Shown here: piece by piece, positions 42,922 to 50,985 of the stretch
How positions within the stretch are numbered: the stretch's first letter is position 1
Layout: each line of letters begins with the position of its first letter
From: Halomarina ordinaria
GTDB taxonomy: Archaea; Halobacteriota; Halobacteria; Halobacteriales; Haloarculaceae
Direction of reading: 5' to 3'
Assembly: GCF_030553305.1 (NCBI RefSeq)
Contig: NZ_JARRAH010000004.1
Span: forward strand, 1-64,000
Length of the DNA stretch: 64,000 nt
The notes under the pieces: model-generated
Database searches by the model: none
What the model saw: the letters and a program-made list of their open reading frames with translations, nothing else
Told to the model about the DNA's origin: nothing
Program-made: the position numbers and the translations under genes

Positions 42922-43803
42922 CTACTCGAGATTGGGGCCGTAGCGAGCCGAACCACACACCCGACACTCCCAGATCGGTTGCCCCGTCCACGCCGCATCC
43001 GGGACCGACTCGTGCGTCTTGAACCGATGGTCGGTCGCCCGTCCACAGGTTTGACAGTCGAGTTCCTGCGTCGTCGGTACCGACGACGCCTGGCGATCAG
43101 CCGCAGCCTCGCCAGCGGATTCGGTCAGCGCCATCGCTGGAACCAGCCACACCGCGTCGTCGGCGTTGTCGCGGACCGCGTCGAGACGCGCCCCGTCGCG
43201 GATGCCGTCCCCACGCTGGTCGTAGAGCCGCGTCGGGGCCTGCTCCTGACGCTCCGACGCTTCCTGCCCGTTCCACCCACTCCGGTCACGGGCAGCACTG
43301 AGAAGCCGCTCTCCCTCCTCTGACGCCACCTGTACCGCGTCGGGGAGTGAGGGCCACTGCTCGGCCAGCTGGCGCGCTGGCGCCTCGTCGAGATCGTAGA
43401 TGAGCGTGTAGTCGTCGACGGCCGGATCCGCCTCATTGGCAGAGAGGAGGTTCGCCGCGGCGCCGCCTTTCGCCACGGCGCCGTAGAACGTGGTCGACTC
43501 GACGACCAGATGGACGATGCCGAGGAACGTCGTCGACGCTGCCTCGTTCGTGCTAGTGGCGTCACCTCCGAGATGGTTAGAGAGACAGAACCGGCATTTC
43601 GTCTGGCCGTCTGGGACTGACGCCCCACAGGACCGGCACTCGCCATCGGCGGCCGTCGGCACATCCGGGTAGCCACCAGCGCTCGTCGCGACGCGTTGCC
43701 GCCGGGGGGTACCTTCACACCCGTCGTCCAGCCTCGTGTCCGGAATGTGGGACGCCTCGCCGGTCGGCCGCAGTTCCTCAAAGTCGGAGTAACGACCGTT
43801 CAT
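42922..43803 (-). CDS. Haloarchaeal plasmid zinc-finger protein
   Basis: 293 residues from ATG 43803; TTTAAA at about 43839-43844 puts transcription start near 43814, excluding the earlier ATG 43824. Four-cysteine sites: CRSCGASV...CRFC near 56-73, and C-terminal CQTCGRATDH and CRVCGSARYG. The middle carries FLGIVHLVVESTTFYGAVAKGGAAANLL. Close relatives are often annotated as biosurfactant protein 1, a label without clear support. It looks like a nucleic-acid or protein-binding factor. Confidence 0.68.
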   Translation of the reverse strand: MNGRYSDFEELRPTGEASHIPDTRLDDGCEGTPRRQRVATSAGGYPDVPTAADGECRSCGASVPDGQTKCRFCLSNHLGGDATSTNEAASTTFLGIVHLVVESTTFYGAVAKGGAAANLLSANEADPAVDDYTLIYDLDEAPARQLAEQWPSLPDAVQVASEEGERLLSAARDRSGWNGQEASERQEQAPTRLYDQRGDGIRDGARLDAVRDNADDAVWLVPAMALTESAGEAAADRQASSVPTTQELDCQTCGRATDHRFKTHESVPDAAWTGQPIWECRVCGSARYGPNLE

Positions 43804-43837
43804 AGAGCAGTCTACAGAGAACATGGCTCGTCTTCGT

Positions 43838-43845
43838 GTTTAAAT
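43838..43845 (-). promoter_or_regulatory. TATA box of the 43803 gene
   Basis: GTTTAAAT centred 27 bp before position 43814; supports the ATG at 43803 with a short leader. Confidence 0.5.
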
Positions 43846-43897
43846 CGTAGCGTGGATAGAACGATGCGCAGTACAGATGGAGAGACAGTAATCTGTC

Positions 43898-44824
43898 TCA
43901 GGCGACCTGCTCCTCCAACGTATCCCGGTGCGCCCGAACAGTCGCCTTCGAGGCGTTCGCCACGTCCGCGGCCTCGGATTGCGTCAGCCATCGGCCCTCT
44001 TCGCGACCGGCCTTGTAGAGGCAGGCTGCGGCGAACCCGGCCGGATGAACGCCCGTCGTGACGCCCCGATCCTCGGCCTGCTCCGCCAGGGTTCGGGCCC
44101 GCTGTCGGATTTCGTCCGGACACTCGAGGTCCGAGGCGAGTCGCGGCACGAACACGCTGGGGGAGACGGGCTCAGCGGGGAGGCCCAGCTCCTCGTTCAG
44201 CGTTTTGTACGCGTTCGTGACTCGTGACTCCGCGACGCGGGCCATCTCGCTGACGTCGTCCACTAACCGCGAGCGGCCGTTGCACCGGCAGGCCCCGTAG
44301 ACGCTGGCCGCGGCAATGGCCTCGATGGACCTGCCACGAAGCAGATCCTCGTTCTGGGCGCTCCGGAAGAGCTGACACGCCTGGTCGCGGACCGAATCAG
44401 AGAGTTCGAGCGCACTCGCCAACCGACGCACCTCGCCCAGTCCGTGGGCGAGATTCCGTTCCGCTTTCGACCGCCAGCGCCCCCGGGTCTGCTCACGGCG
44501 CATCCGCGCGAGTCGCCGTCGCTTCTGCCCCGAGAGTTCGTTCCCCTTCGCGTCGGTACCGCGACCGATCTCCGTCGACAGGCCGCGATCGTGGCGGGCC
44601 GCAGTGAGTGGAGCACCCGTTCGCTCGCGCTTCTCGTCGTCGTACGCCCGCCACTCCGGCCCGTGATCGATGCGCTGTTCGTCGATGACCAGGCCACAGT
44701 CCTCGCAGACCGTTTCGACCGCGTTCGTCGTGACTCGGCCGTCGCATTCGGGACATTGGTTCGCGCTCGACTTAGCTCGGCCGTCTTCGTCGAATCCGCT
44801 TTCGTAGATGTCTCTGGTTGCCAT
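43898..44824 (-). CDS. tfb: Transcription initiation factor TFB
   Basis: 308 residues from ATG 44824. N-terminal zinc ribbon C24-P-E-C27 and C40-E-D-C43, B-finger region near 60-85 (DHGPEWRAYDDEKRERTGAPLT), then two cyclin folds (about 120-215 and 220-305) ending in an HTH-like SEAADVANASKATVRAHRDTL. TFB bridges TBP and RNA polymerase and reads the BRE. Haloarchaea have many TFBs, and plasmid-borne copies can direct element-specific transcription. The leader carries hairpin 13. This TFB could serve the unusual promoters of the array around it. Confidence 0.93.
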   Translation of the reverse strand: MATRDIYESGFDEDGRAKSSANQCPECDGRVTTNAVETVCEDCGLVIDEQRIDHGPEWRAYDDEKRERTGAPLTAARHDRGLSTEIGRGTDAKGNELSGQKRRRLARMRREQTRGRWRSKAERNLAHGLGEVRRLASALELSDSVRDQACQLFRSAQNEDLLRGRSIEAIAAASVYGACRCNGRSRLVDDVSEMARVAESRVTNAYKTLNEELGLPAEPVSPSVFVPRLASDLECPDEIRQRARTLAEQAEDRGVTTGVHPAGFAAACLYKAGREEGRWLTQSEAADVANASKATVRAHRDTLEEQVA

Positions 44825-44860
44825 CGTTCTCACCGTGTTTCGGGAACCCGCCAGTACAGC

Positions 44861-44887
44861 GAGCCCCTCACCCATTGGGGGTTAATA
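44861..44887 (-). promoter_or_regulatory. Leader hairpin 13, before tfb
   Basis: Sense arms CCCC/GGGG (44864-44867 with 44877-44880), loop CAATGGGTGA, preceded by CTATTAA. Confidence 0.56.
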
Positions 44888-45018
44888 GACTCTGTGGGAG
44901 GTTCTGCTTAGTTAGAAATCAGCAATAGGCCAACGATTAATAAGGTGAAGTGGCTACTACATCTCCGTCGGATTTCATCGATATTCAAAACACGAATTGA
45001 ACGTCTGGATGTCTCGCC

Positions 45019-45564
45019 CTATTCATCTTCCACAATGAGCACGAATTCGCCATCCATCGGCTCAAATTCATACTCTCCAGGGTCGATACAGCTTGCTTCT
45101 TGCTGTGGATTCGCCCAGACGTCATACTCCAACTTAACGGTCTGTCCCGGCTCGATAGCATACTGATTAACGACTGCAGGTTCTGGGAAACTCTCCTCCT
45201 CTGGCTTCCAACATTCGTCCGAGGCCCGCGTCGGATCATATGCATCAGATAGCAGTACCAGACCTGGTTCCTCTTCAGTACTGGGGAGAGGGGTTGGGGC
45301 GTCTGGATCGATATTTAACTCGATAGATTCACTGCCATTATTTGTGTATGAGATTCGAATGTGTGCTGTAGCATTTGCTGTGATTTCTGCGTTGGGGATG
45401 TCCACCTCGATTTCTAAATTTTCTGTCTCGGTACTTGTGACCACGTCTTTGACGGATACTGTCTTTTGCATTTGATTGGAAGGGCTTTGACCCGCGTCGC
45501 TGCTGATGCATCCTGAAGTTATTACCACTGCTGCAACCGATGACAGGTATGTGCGTCGCCTCAT
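45019..45564 (-). CDS. Secreted lipoprotein
   Basis: 181 residues from ATG 45564 (MRRRTYLSSVAAVVITSGC). The RR start, hydrophobic stretch and SGC lipobox at 17-19 indicate twin-arginine export and a lipid-anchored Cys. The mature part is acidic and Thr/Ser-rich, with a beta-like domain (ATAHIRISYTNNGSESIELN). Function unknown. It is followed on the same strand (upstream) by a membrane-bound HTH protein, possibly its regulator. Confidence 0.78.
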   Translation of the reverse strand: MRRRTYLSSVAAVVITSGCISSDAGQSPSNQMQKTVSVKDVVTSTETENLEIEVDIPNAEITANATAHIRISYTNNGSESIELNIDPDAPTPLPSTEEEPGLVLLSDAYDPTRASDECWKPEEESFPEPAVVNQYAIEPGQTVKLEYDVWANPQQEASCIDPGEYEFEPMDGEFVLIVEDE

Positions 45565-45630
45565 AGCCAAATGGGAATTAGAACGGTAAAAATAAAGGCC
45601 TTCAGTGGGGTTCAAGAGCCGTTTTACTCC

Positions 45631-46245
45631 TCAATGATGCTGCTCCTGATAGTGACGAACACAAAGGAACACAACTACTGCAAACAGCGTTCCGAGGAAA
45701 AATATCGCTCCAGGTGGTAACATGAAGGTTGTTACTTCACTGGAAGACTGCCCCGCTCCAGCAGAAATCGGGGAGGAAGATGAGGCGAACCGCCGGAATA
45801 GCTGATCAACAAGGACACTAACGATAGAGAACGCTGCCACAATTCCTATCAGATTTTTAATTGAACTCAGAACGGTCGATTGAGTCAAATCTTCGCCAGC
45901 AAATAAAACAAGTGCTTCATCGGATGGTGTGTATACTTTCATTTCTTTACCTTGGTCTGAGTACCACGTATCAGCAACCTCAATGAGATCATTCTCTTTG
46001 AGTTTTGTCAAATGATAGTTTATATTCTGAAGCGAAGTATCCACTTCATCGCCAATTTCAGATGCCGTCTTCGGCTTCTTGTAAAGGGAGGTCAGTATCG
46101 ATCGGGTGGTTGCAGAGGAAAGTGCATTGAAAATCTCGTCAGCGGACTCATCATCCATCGCTAATACTGTCGGTTCGGCGTCTTTTTCTTGTTGAATAGA
46201 TTTGGCTGACTGCCGCCGAGACAGGAGCCGAGTAATTGATGTCAT
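45631..46245 (-). CDS. Membrane-anchored ArsR-like winged-helix regulator
   Basis: 204 residues. Cytoplasmic HTH: DEIFNALSSATTRSILTSLYKKPKTASEIGDEVDTSLQNINYHLTKL near 36-82. Then two hydrophobic segments, IGIVAAFSIVSVLVDQL near 131-147 and AIFFLGTLFAVVVFLCV near 180-196. Such two-TM winged-helix proteins are common in haloarchaea and may sense membrane or salt state. It is the gene immediately upstream of the lipoprotein on the same strand (67 bp gap), so the two may be linked. Confidence 0.75.
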   Translation of the reverse strand: MTSITRLLSRRQSAKSIQQEKDAEPTVLAMDDESADEIFNALSSATTRSILTSLYKKPKTASEIGDEVDTSLQNINYHLTKLKENDLIEVADTWYSDQGKEMKVYTPSDEALVLFAGEDLTQSTVLSSIKNLIGIVAAFSIVSVLVDQLFRRFASSSSPISAGAGQSSSEVTTFMLPPGAIFFLGTLFAVVVFLCVRHYQEQHH

Positions 46246-46319
46246 TATCGATTAAAACACACCCGCTCAGATATGTCTTCTATAAGCTAAAATACCCGTT
46301 TAACCCCTTTTTGACACAG

Positions 46320-46535
46320 CTATCTACTAACACAATCATGTTGCTGAATTCGCTCCGGGAGCCCGATCCTCCCGCAGACGGGACACTCCCGAAGGGGTGT
46401 TGGCGGTAGGTCGTTCCAGGCGTCCAGAGCAGCCGCTAACTGTGCCTCGACGATTGGCGAGTCGGTCGTCCGGCGGGCTTCGCGAATGTGAATGCGAAGC
46501 CGTTCACGGGCCGTGAGAGTACGTTCTTCGGACAT
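46320..46535 (-). CDS. Small zinc-finger protein
   Basis: 71 residues: helical basic N terminus (ARERLRIHIREARRTTDSP), then CPVCGRIGLPERIQQHDC near 51-68, a C-x2-C...H-x-C finger. Preceded by leader hairpin 14. Likely a DNA-binding or adaptor protein. Confidence 0.62.
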   Translation of the reverse strand: MSEERTLTARERLRIHIREARRTTDSPIVEAQLAAALDAWNDLPPTPLRECPVCGRIGLPERIQQHDCVSR

Positions 46536-46560
46536 TGGTGCTCGGGGACACTTCTAATGT

Positions 46561-46592
46561 GCCCTCCGCCCCTCTAGGAGGCAAATAAACAG
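46561..46592 (-). promoter_or_regulatory. Leader hairpin 14
   Basis: Stem CCTCC/GGAGG (46563-46567 with 46577-46581), sense loop TAGAGGGGCGG, preceded by GTTTATTTG. Confidence 0.62.
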
Positions 46593-46684
46593 ACCACATC
46601 GAAACAGCGGCCTTGCTCTTCGGTACACCACTCCTGAAAGCTGTAACTCCGGTTGTGGCTGCCGGCCGACCGGAGGGAGGCCGG

Positions 46685-46713
46685 GAGCGGAGGGTGGGGC
46701 GGTGGGGCTTGGG
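46685..46713 (-). repeat. Dispersed GC-rich repeat, copy A
   Basis: 29 bp identical to copy B at 47543-47571; on the minus strand it starts CCCAAGCCCCACCGCCCCAC. Both lie in the gap after a minus-strand stop codon, about 70-100 bp away. The rest of 46593-46783 shows no gene. Confidence 0.75.
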
Positions 46714-46783
46714 CTGGTCCGGCGCACACTAAAACAAGAGGTATCCTCATCTGGATCTCTCATGCGGCCACCGTGCGATACCG

Positions 46784-47413
46784 CTACTCGGGAGTGTATT
46801 TCATCCCCCAGAGATCCTCGAAATACTCGAGTGTGTATTTCCCTCGACTGCCACCTTTGTACGAGTTGAACCGGTCGACGTAGTACATCACCTCAAGAAA
46901 GCCTTCTTTCTCGTGATGGACGCCCTGGTCCATCCGGGGCAGAATCTCGTCAAGGAGGAGATCGACCTGTTCGCGCTTGACGATGAACTGATCGCGGAGC
47001 GGGGTCAGGAGCGTCCGTGTATTGCTGATACCCTGCACGCCCCAAATGTACTGATCGCTCCGGTTCTCATTGGCTTCGAGACTGGATACATGACAGTTCA
47101 CATCGTGAGCATCACAGTACGCACAGAGCGCCTCCATCAGGTGGTCACGATACGTTTCGGTGACCTCGATCTGCGGCTGAAGTCGATGGTCGACTCGATA
47201 CTCACTATTCTGGCCTACTTTCACGCCAATCCATCCTTCTGCGTCGAGAGTTCCAGTCAGCTGTTCGTGGGTGATTCGGAGCATTGGTGCAAGTTCAAAG
47301 CCGGTGCTGTACCGCTCTCGATCGGCAATTGCGATGCGGATACAGCCTTCACCGTCGAAGAAGCCAGTAAACCACGCATCGAAATCATGGGTCTCGGGTG
47401 AACTATTTGTCAT
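46784..47413 (-). CDS. LAGLIDADG homing endonuclease, free-standing
   Basis: 209 residues. First motif FTGFFDGEGCIRI near 15-27 and a second, weaker one (DILPRMDQGVHHEKEGFLEVM, cited from LLLDEILPRMDQ) near 155-175. Such enzymes cut long asymmetric DNA sites and spread by homing. No intein junctions or split host gene are seen. The gene sits between two copies of the 29 bp repeat, so it may be a mobile passenger. Leader hairpin 15 abuts its start. Confidence 0.82.
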   Translation of the reverse strand: MTNSSPETHDFDAWFTGFFDGEGCIRIAIADRERYSTGFELAPMLRITHEQLTGTLDAEGWIGVKVGQNSEYRVDHRLQPQIEVTETYRDHLMEALCAYCDAHDVNCHVSSLEANENRSDQYIWGVQGISNTRTLLTPLRDQFIVKREQVDLLLDEILPRMDQGVHHEKEGFLEVMYYVDRFNSYKGGSRGKYTLEYFEDLWGMKYTPE

Positions 47414-47444
47414 CGCGCTGCGCCCATCGGCGGCGCGGATAAAC
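47414..47444 (-). promoter_or_regulatory. Leader hairpin 15
   Basis: Stem CGCGC/GCGCG (47414-47418 with 47433-47437) with sense loop CGCCGATGGGCGCA; stem ends against the start codon. GTTTATC precedes it about 27 bp before the ATG, so the tract could also act as a TATA box. Confidence 0.6.
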
Positions 47445-47542
47445 TCTCCCTGCTACCAATTGGACGAGAAGAGATCAACTCACCACTTCACTCTCCACAA
47501 CGGTCGTGGCTGCGCGCGCAGCGACCGCAGGGAGCGAGCACG

Positions 47543-47571
47543 GAGCGGAGGGTGGGGCGGTGGGGCTTGGG
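47543..47571 (-). repeat. Dispersed GC-rich repeat, copy B
   Basis: Exact match to copy A; flanking bases (GTGGCTGC upstream and CTGGTC downstream) are also alike, so the repeat unit is longer than the exact core. Confidence 0.75.
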
Positions 47572-47611
47572 TCTGGTCTGGCACCGAAAAAGAAAGAGAC
47601 CAGTTCGCTCG

Positions 47612-48478
47612 CTACTCTTCCCACCACCGGCCGCGCTCCGGGAATTCGACCCGCGACCACCCGGTCAGCGCGATTGAGCACCGGCCTTCGTACCAGTTCT
47701 TGGCCGCTGCCCGGAACCTGACCGTCTGCCCTTCACGCACCACGGGCTGATTCGAGCGCTCCCAAATCGTGAATTTCGTACGCCCGCTTTCGTCTTCGAT
47801 GAGTCCGACTTGGGCGATGGCTGGGGAACTGGGATCCCAGAGTTCGCTCACTGTGCCTTCGACCGTCACCTCACCGACCGGGACGTCCGGCACGTCCGCG
47901 ATGGGCACGATCGCCCCCGGCGCCGCCTTCAGTTCTTCGAGGGTTTCCAGCACCGCCTTCGTGACGTCCCGTCCGCGCTGCACCTTCTCGGCCAGCTGCT
48001 TCGCGACGACCGCTCTCGACCAGCCGCCCTGCACTTCGTCGCTGATCCGCATCGCTTGCTTGTTGACCGCCGCGAGTTCCTCTTGCGTCAGCTTCTCTCG
48101 GGGATCCGTGCGCTCCGCCGGCGCCGGCTCGTCACGACCACACTGCTCGCTGACGACCTCTCGCGTGCGCTGCTCCCGACCGTCCTGCGTTCCCAGCTCG
48201 GCCTGGGCACTGATGCGCTCCAGTTCGGCTTCCCGCGCCCGAATGCGCTCTTCCTGTTCGAGGGTGACACCGTGAATCCGCTCGTTGCTCGTGTCCGCGA
48301 TCCCGTCCGGGTGGTTCGCATCCACCTTCGCCTGCGTCTCCTGCTCGACCGCGGCCTCGAACTCCGGCGTCTCGTCGACGACCGGGAAGCCGTCCTCATC
48401 GACCGCCTGACCGCCCGCTTTCTCGAATGCCTGTTCATCCACCGTAACGACCTTTCCGCTAGCGTTGTTACTAGACAT
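47612..48478 (-). CDS. OB-fold ssDNA-binding (RPA-like) protein
   Basis: 288 residues. The N-terminal half is acidic and coiled-coil-like (LEQEERIRAREAELERISAQAEL). Residues ~195-288 form an OB fold: GEVTVEGTVSELWDPSSPAIAQVGLIEDESGRTKFTIW then VREGQTVRFRAAAKNWYEGRCSIAL. Similar haloarchaeal proteins are RPA-like single-stranded DNA binders. On this element it may protect DNA during replication or transfer. The leader holds hairpin 16 and a strong 19 bp stem further upstream. Confidence 0.78.
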   Translation of the reverse strand: MSSNNASGKVVTVDEQAFEKAGGQAVDEDGFPVVDETPEFEAAVEQETQAKVDANHPDGIADTSNERIHGVTLEQEERIRAREAELERISAQAELGTQDGREQRTREVVSEQCGRDEPAPAERTDPREKLTQEELAAVNKQAMRISDEVQGGWSRAVVAKQLAEKVQRGRDVTKAVLETLEELKAAPGAIVPIADVPDVPVGEVTVEGTVSELWDPSSPAIAQVGLIEDESGRTKFTIWERSNQPVVREGQTVRFRAAAKNWYEGRCSIALTGWSRVEFPERGRWWEE

Positions 48479-48510
48479 TGGAGTTCACCAACTCCGAAGG
48501 CGCTCACGCG

Positions 48511-48544
48511 CCGACACCGCGATGCCCTTACATCGCGGTTTTCC
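48511..48544 (-). promoter_or_regulatory. Leader hairpin 16
   Basis: Perfect eight-base stem CCGCGATG/CATCGCGG with sense loop TAAGGG. The flanking tract is AAAA, not TTTT, on this strand. Confidence 0.58.
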
Positions 48545-48570
48545 GACGACAACGACCGACAGAACCATCT

Positions 48571-48626
48571 GCGCGCTCTCGCTCGCGCCTTCGCGAGCGC
48601 CCTACCGGGCGCGAGCGAGAGCGCGC
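48571..48626. repeat. Strong 19-bp hairpin upstream of the OB-fold gene
   Basis: Left arm GCGCGCTCTCGCTCGCGCC at 48571-48589, exact complement at 48608-48626, 18-base loop. It lies 93 bp before the OB-fold start. It might be a terminator of rightward genes, a transfer or replication structure, or a processed RNA. Confidence 0.7.
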
Positions 48627-49068
48627 CTGAAAGAGGTGGCCCCAACCAGCACCGCGCGCCGACCCGCCCGGAGCGAGCGGCCAGCGCATTCCCCGTTCGC
48701 CGCGACGCAACCACGTCCGTCGCGGTCGGCTTTGCCGAGGTCCGGAGGACCCGAACGGGTGAAGCGCTGGCGTCGAGGGCACATCCATTTTAGCCCGGAA
48801 CGGGCGCGGGCGGTGCGGAGAGCGCCCGTATGCCCGGAATGGTCGGTCGCGAGCGACGCGGAGGGCGGAACGCGGCGAGCGGGGCGGGCCACTACGTACA
48901 CACCTGTTCAACCGGCCACGTCGCTCGGTGAACCATCTACCGGCCTGGCGGACTCAGAAAGGGCGAGGCCGCCTCGGCCGTCCCCCGACCCCGCAAGCAC
49001 CACAGGCACGAGGAGCGCAGCGGTGGTCGCGGGATGCCGAGCGGCCGAGGGCTTTCAGAAACTGTATT
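48627..49068. other. GC-rich gap without convincing gene
   Basis: Open frames here are Arg/Ala/Pro-rich and lack haloarchaeal acidic bias, so they are shadows of GC-rich DNA. Nothing else was seen. Confidence 0.5.
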
Positions 49069-49398
49069 TCAATCGTCGTGCTGCGCGTTCAATTCTGTAA
49101 GGAACTGGCCGGCTGCTGTCCCGATACGAACACCGTCGACGTTACGCATCTCGAGGTCATGCGTAGCAGTCCGAAAGGGGTGGTGGTCGACGAGGATGCG
49201 ATGGATAACGGTTCGGACGGGGCCGGTCCCGTACCTATCGACGACAGTAGCCATCATCTCGTCAAGATGCGCGTCCCGGTGCTCCGTCCGGGGATGCTGT
49301 GCGCGTTCGAGGATGAGTTCGACCACGTCATCAACTGATGCGTGCTCGGGATTCTTCGTTCGTTCACAAACGTCGTAGAGAGCGTCGTTATCGGACAT
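49069..49398 (-). CDS. Hypothetical protein
   Basis: 109 residues. ALYDVCERTKNPEHASVDDVVELILERAQHP and MMATVVDRYGTGPVRTVIHRILVDHH suggest a small helical fold. No family recognised. It is 31 bp after the PIN toxin on the same strand, so it may share its transcript. Confidence 0.55.
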   Translation of the reverse strand: MSDNDALYDVCERTKNPEHASVDDVVELILERAQHPRTEHRDAHLDEMMATVVDRYGTGPVRTVIHRILVDHHPFRTATHDLEMRNVDGVRIGTAAGQFLTELNAQHDD

Positions 49399-49429
49399 TC
49401 CAAATCACTTCGAAGGATCCTCCATGGTG

Positions 49430-49942
49430 TCAGGGCTCTTCGAGCAATGAGCGAGCTCGCTGCACGTAACTGTTCGCGCCCCAGCTACGGGCGTCACTGA
49501 TCGCATCGAGGAGCAACCGGGCATCGGCAGCTGATAGGTGTTCAGTTCGAACGAGAACCGAGAGTAGCGTCGGTGTCGTGACGAGTCGGGTATCAGCGAG
49601 TGAGGCGTGAATCAAGCCAAGTTGGTTGAACTCGTCACAGAGGAAGAGTGCAGCATCGAGATCGTTCGCGAGCGTGACCGCCGCGTTCTCACCGTCATCG
49701 AGCGGAAACTCGGCATCGAGGTCCACCGACTGTGTCGTGAATGACTCCGTTTGGTCGAGGACGGCGGACGCGGCGTGGCCATGGACGTCATCGTAGGAGG
49801 CGATCTCTCGGAGTTCATCGATGACCGCCGTTGGGACGACGACCTCGTACCGGGAGAGACAGAGTGCGAGTGGATCAGGATCGTCGTCAGTAACGATCCC
49901 GAGACTCACGAGGGCGGAGGCGTCTGCGATAAGCCGCGACAT
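49430..49942 (-). CDS. PIN-domain toxin, second pair
   Basis: 170 residues. PIN-like residues: D7 in LIADASALVSL, E43 in IDELREIA, D82-G-E in LDDGENAAVTLA and D99 in LFLCDEFNQLG. The DGExxA motif marks the clade of DUF3368-like PIN proteins. The start directly abuts the antitoxin stop (TAGATG). Expected role: RNase toxin in plasmid maintenance. Confidence 0.82.
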   Translation of the reverse strand: MSRLIADASALVSLGIVTDDDPDPLALCLSRYEVVVPTAVIDELREIASYDDVHGHAASAVLDQTESFTTQSVDLDAEFPLDDGENAAVTLANDLDAALFLCDEFNQLGLIHASLADTRLVTTPTLLSVLVRTEHLSAADARLLLDAISDARSWGANSYVQRARSLLEEP

Positions 49943-50245
49943 CTAAGCGTCGGCGACCTCGTCGACGAAGTCCTCGTCCAGTTGCTGTTTCAACACTCGG
50001 AGGTTTGCCGCCTCCTCGGCGCCGACGAGCGCTTTGAGTTGCTCGAAGGTGATCTCATCGTCGTAATAGGCGGCAGCGATCTCCTGGGTGAGTGCGTCGT
50101 CGTGAGCGGCGTCTTGGAGGTACTCCCGAAGCGCGGTCACGAGGACGTCTGTTCGGTCTTCCCCGAGGACTGCGGCCAGTGCGTCGGCCCGGTCGATGAG
50201 CCGATCGGGGGCCCGAAACTGCACGCGCTTCTTATCGGTGCTCAT
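49943..50245 (-). CDS. RHH/UPF0175-like antitoxin
   Basis: 100 residues from ATG 50245. The N-terminal part KKRVQFRAPDRLIDRADALAAVLGEDRTDVLVTALREYL is ribbon-helix-helix-like; the C-terminal half EEITFEQLKALVGAEEAANLRVLK is the UPF0175-type end that pairs with PIN toxins. Repeated TGTGTACNATGTGAG-like sites just upstream suggest autoregulation. Confidence 0.8.
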   Translation of the reverse strand: MSTDKKRVQFRAPDRLIDRADALAAVLGEDRTDVLVTALREYLQDAAHDDALTQEIAAAYYDDEITFEQLKALVGAEEAANLRVLKQQLDEDFVDEVADA

Positions 50246-50248
50246 AAT

Positions 50249-50299
50249 GTGTACATTGTGAGCCAACGCACTTAGCCGTTTTCGTGTGTACGATGTGAG
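50249..50299. promoter_or_regulatory. Two operator-like direct repeats for the PIN pair
   Basis: TGTGTACATTGTGAG (50249-50263) and TGTGTACGATGTGAG (50285-50299), 13 of 15 bases shared, 36 bp apart, the first four bases before the antitoxin start. Confidence 0.6.
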
Positions 50300-50316
50300 C
50301 GTCACTCGGTCGAGCG

Positions 50317-50643
50317 TCACTCGGCTACGAGATGCTCTTCGAGATCACGCGTCCAGTACGTTGCGAGCCCCCCTGGACTACAGTGCTCGCACAGTTGCAA
50401 CGGGCCTTCGAGGTGCCCCAGTTCCACACGGAACCGGGTGAGCGCTGCGAGCGTGTCAACGACGAGCCCACACCCGTCGCAGGCGTGGTGATCGTGCTCC
50501 TCGGGATCCGGCCGTTCTTGGACGGCACAGTCGACACAGATTGGGTGGGTGACCCGTTCGTCCTGCCCCCACGTATGCGCCTCGCCCATTTCTGACCCTG
50601 GCAGCGTCTCGCAGAACGCACACCCGGAAAGCGTCTGTTGCAT
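50317..50643 (-). CDS. Zinc-finger plasmid protein
   Basis: 108 residues from ATG 50643. Three CxxC pairs: CAFCE, CVDCA, CDGCG and CEHCS (near 8-96) imply two zinc sites. The ATG overlaps the upstream stop by one base (TGATG), so it is translationally coupled. Unrecognised, conserved in plasmid style. Confidence 0.68.
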   Translation of the reverse strand: MQQTLSGCAFCETLPGSEMGEAHTWGQDERVTHPICVDCAVQERPDPEEHDHHACDGCGLVVDTLAALTRFRVELGHLEGPLQLCEHCSPGGLATYWTRDLEEHLVAE

Positions 50644-50927
50644 CAGTTGTCCTCCGCGTCTCTGGCGGCTCTCCATCCGCGATGGAACACGGCGAGCTGG
50701 GTGATCGAGTCGAAGGCCTCGCCACTCGGCCCGTGAACGAGGACCCGCTGGTCGGGGACCGGCGTCACCACATCGTCTTCAATGAGATCACCCACGAGAC
50801 GGCGGGCACTCCGCTCGTCGACGTCCGCCGTCGAGACCCGGGCCCCATCCCGGTCCTGGGCAACGAGTTCGGTTTCGAGTCGTTCGTAGTCGTCTGTCGT
50901 ATCGTCGAGGATATCAGGTCCAGTCAT
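50643..50927 (-). CDS. Hypothetical acidic protein
   Basis: 94 residues from ATG 50927. Helix-turn-like end: TADVDERSARRLVGDLIEDDVVTPVPDQRVLVHGPSGEAFDSITQLAVFHRGW near 34-85 resembles a small winged domain. Coupled to the next gene. Headed by leader hairpin 17. Confidence 0.6.
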   Translation of the reverse strand: MTGPDILDDTTDDYERLETELVAQDRDGARVSTADVDERSARRLVGDLIEDDVVTPVPDQRVLVHGPSGEAFDSITQLAVFHRGWRAARDAEDN

Positions 50928-50950
50928 GGAAGCTCTCACTGGACGCGCTT

Positions 50951-50985
50951 CGAGCGCGCCTCGCCCCTTTGCGGGCGCGAACGAC
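50951..50985 (-). promoter_or_regulatory. Leader hairpin 17
   Basis: Stem GCGCC/GGCGC (50956-50960 with 50974-50978), sense loop CGCAAAGGGGCGA, preceded by GTTCGC. The remaining gap to 51158 shows nothing further. Confidence 0.58.

Noticed and set aside
46784-47413. LAGLIDADG frame as an intein
   Set aside because: No splicing-block motifs and no interrupted host protein; it is a free-standing gene.
48465-49100. 211-codon plus-strand frame in the GC-rich gap
   Set aside because: Composition is Arg/Ala/Pro-rich, unlike haloarchaeal proteins, and it runs through the 19 bp hairpin.
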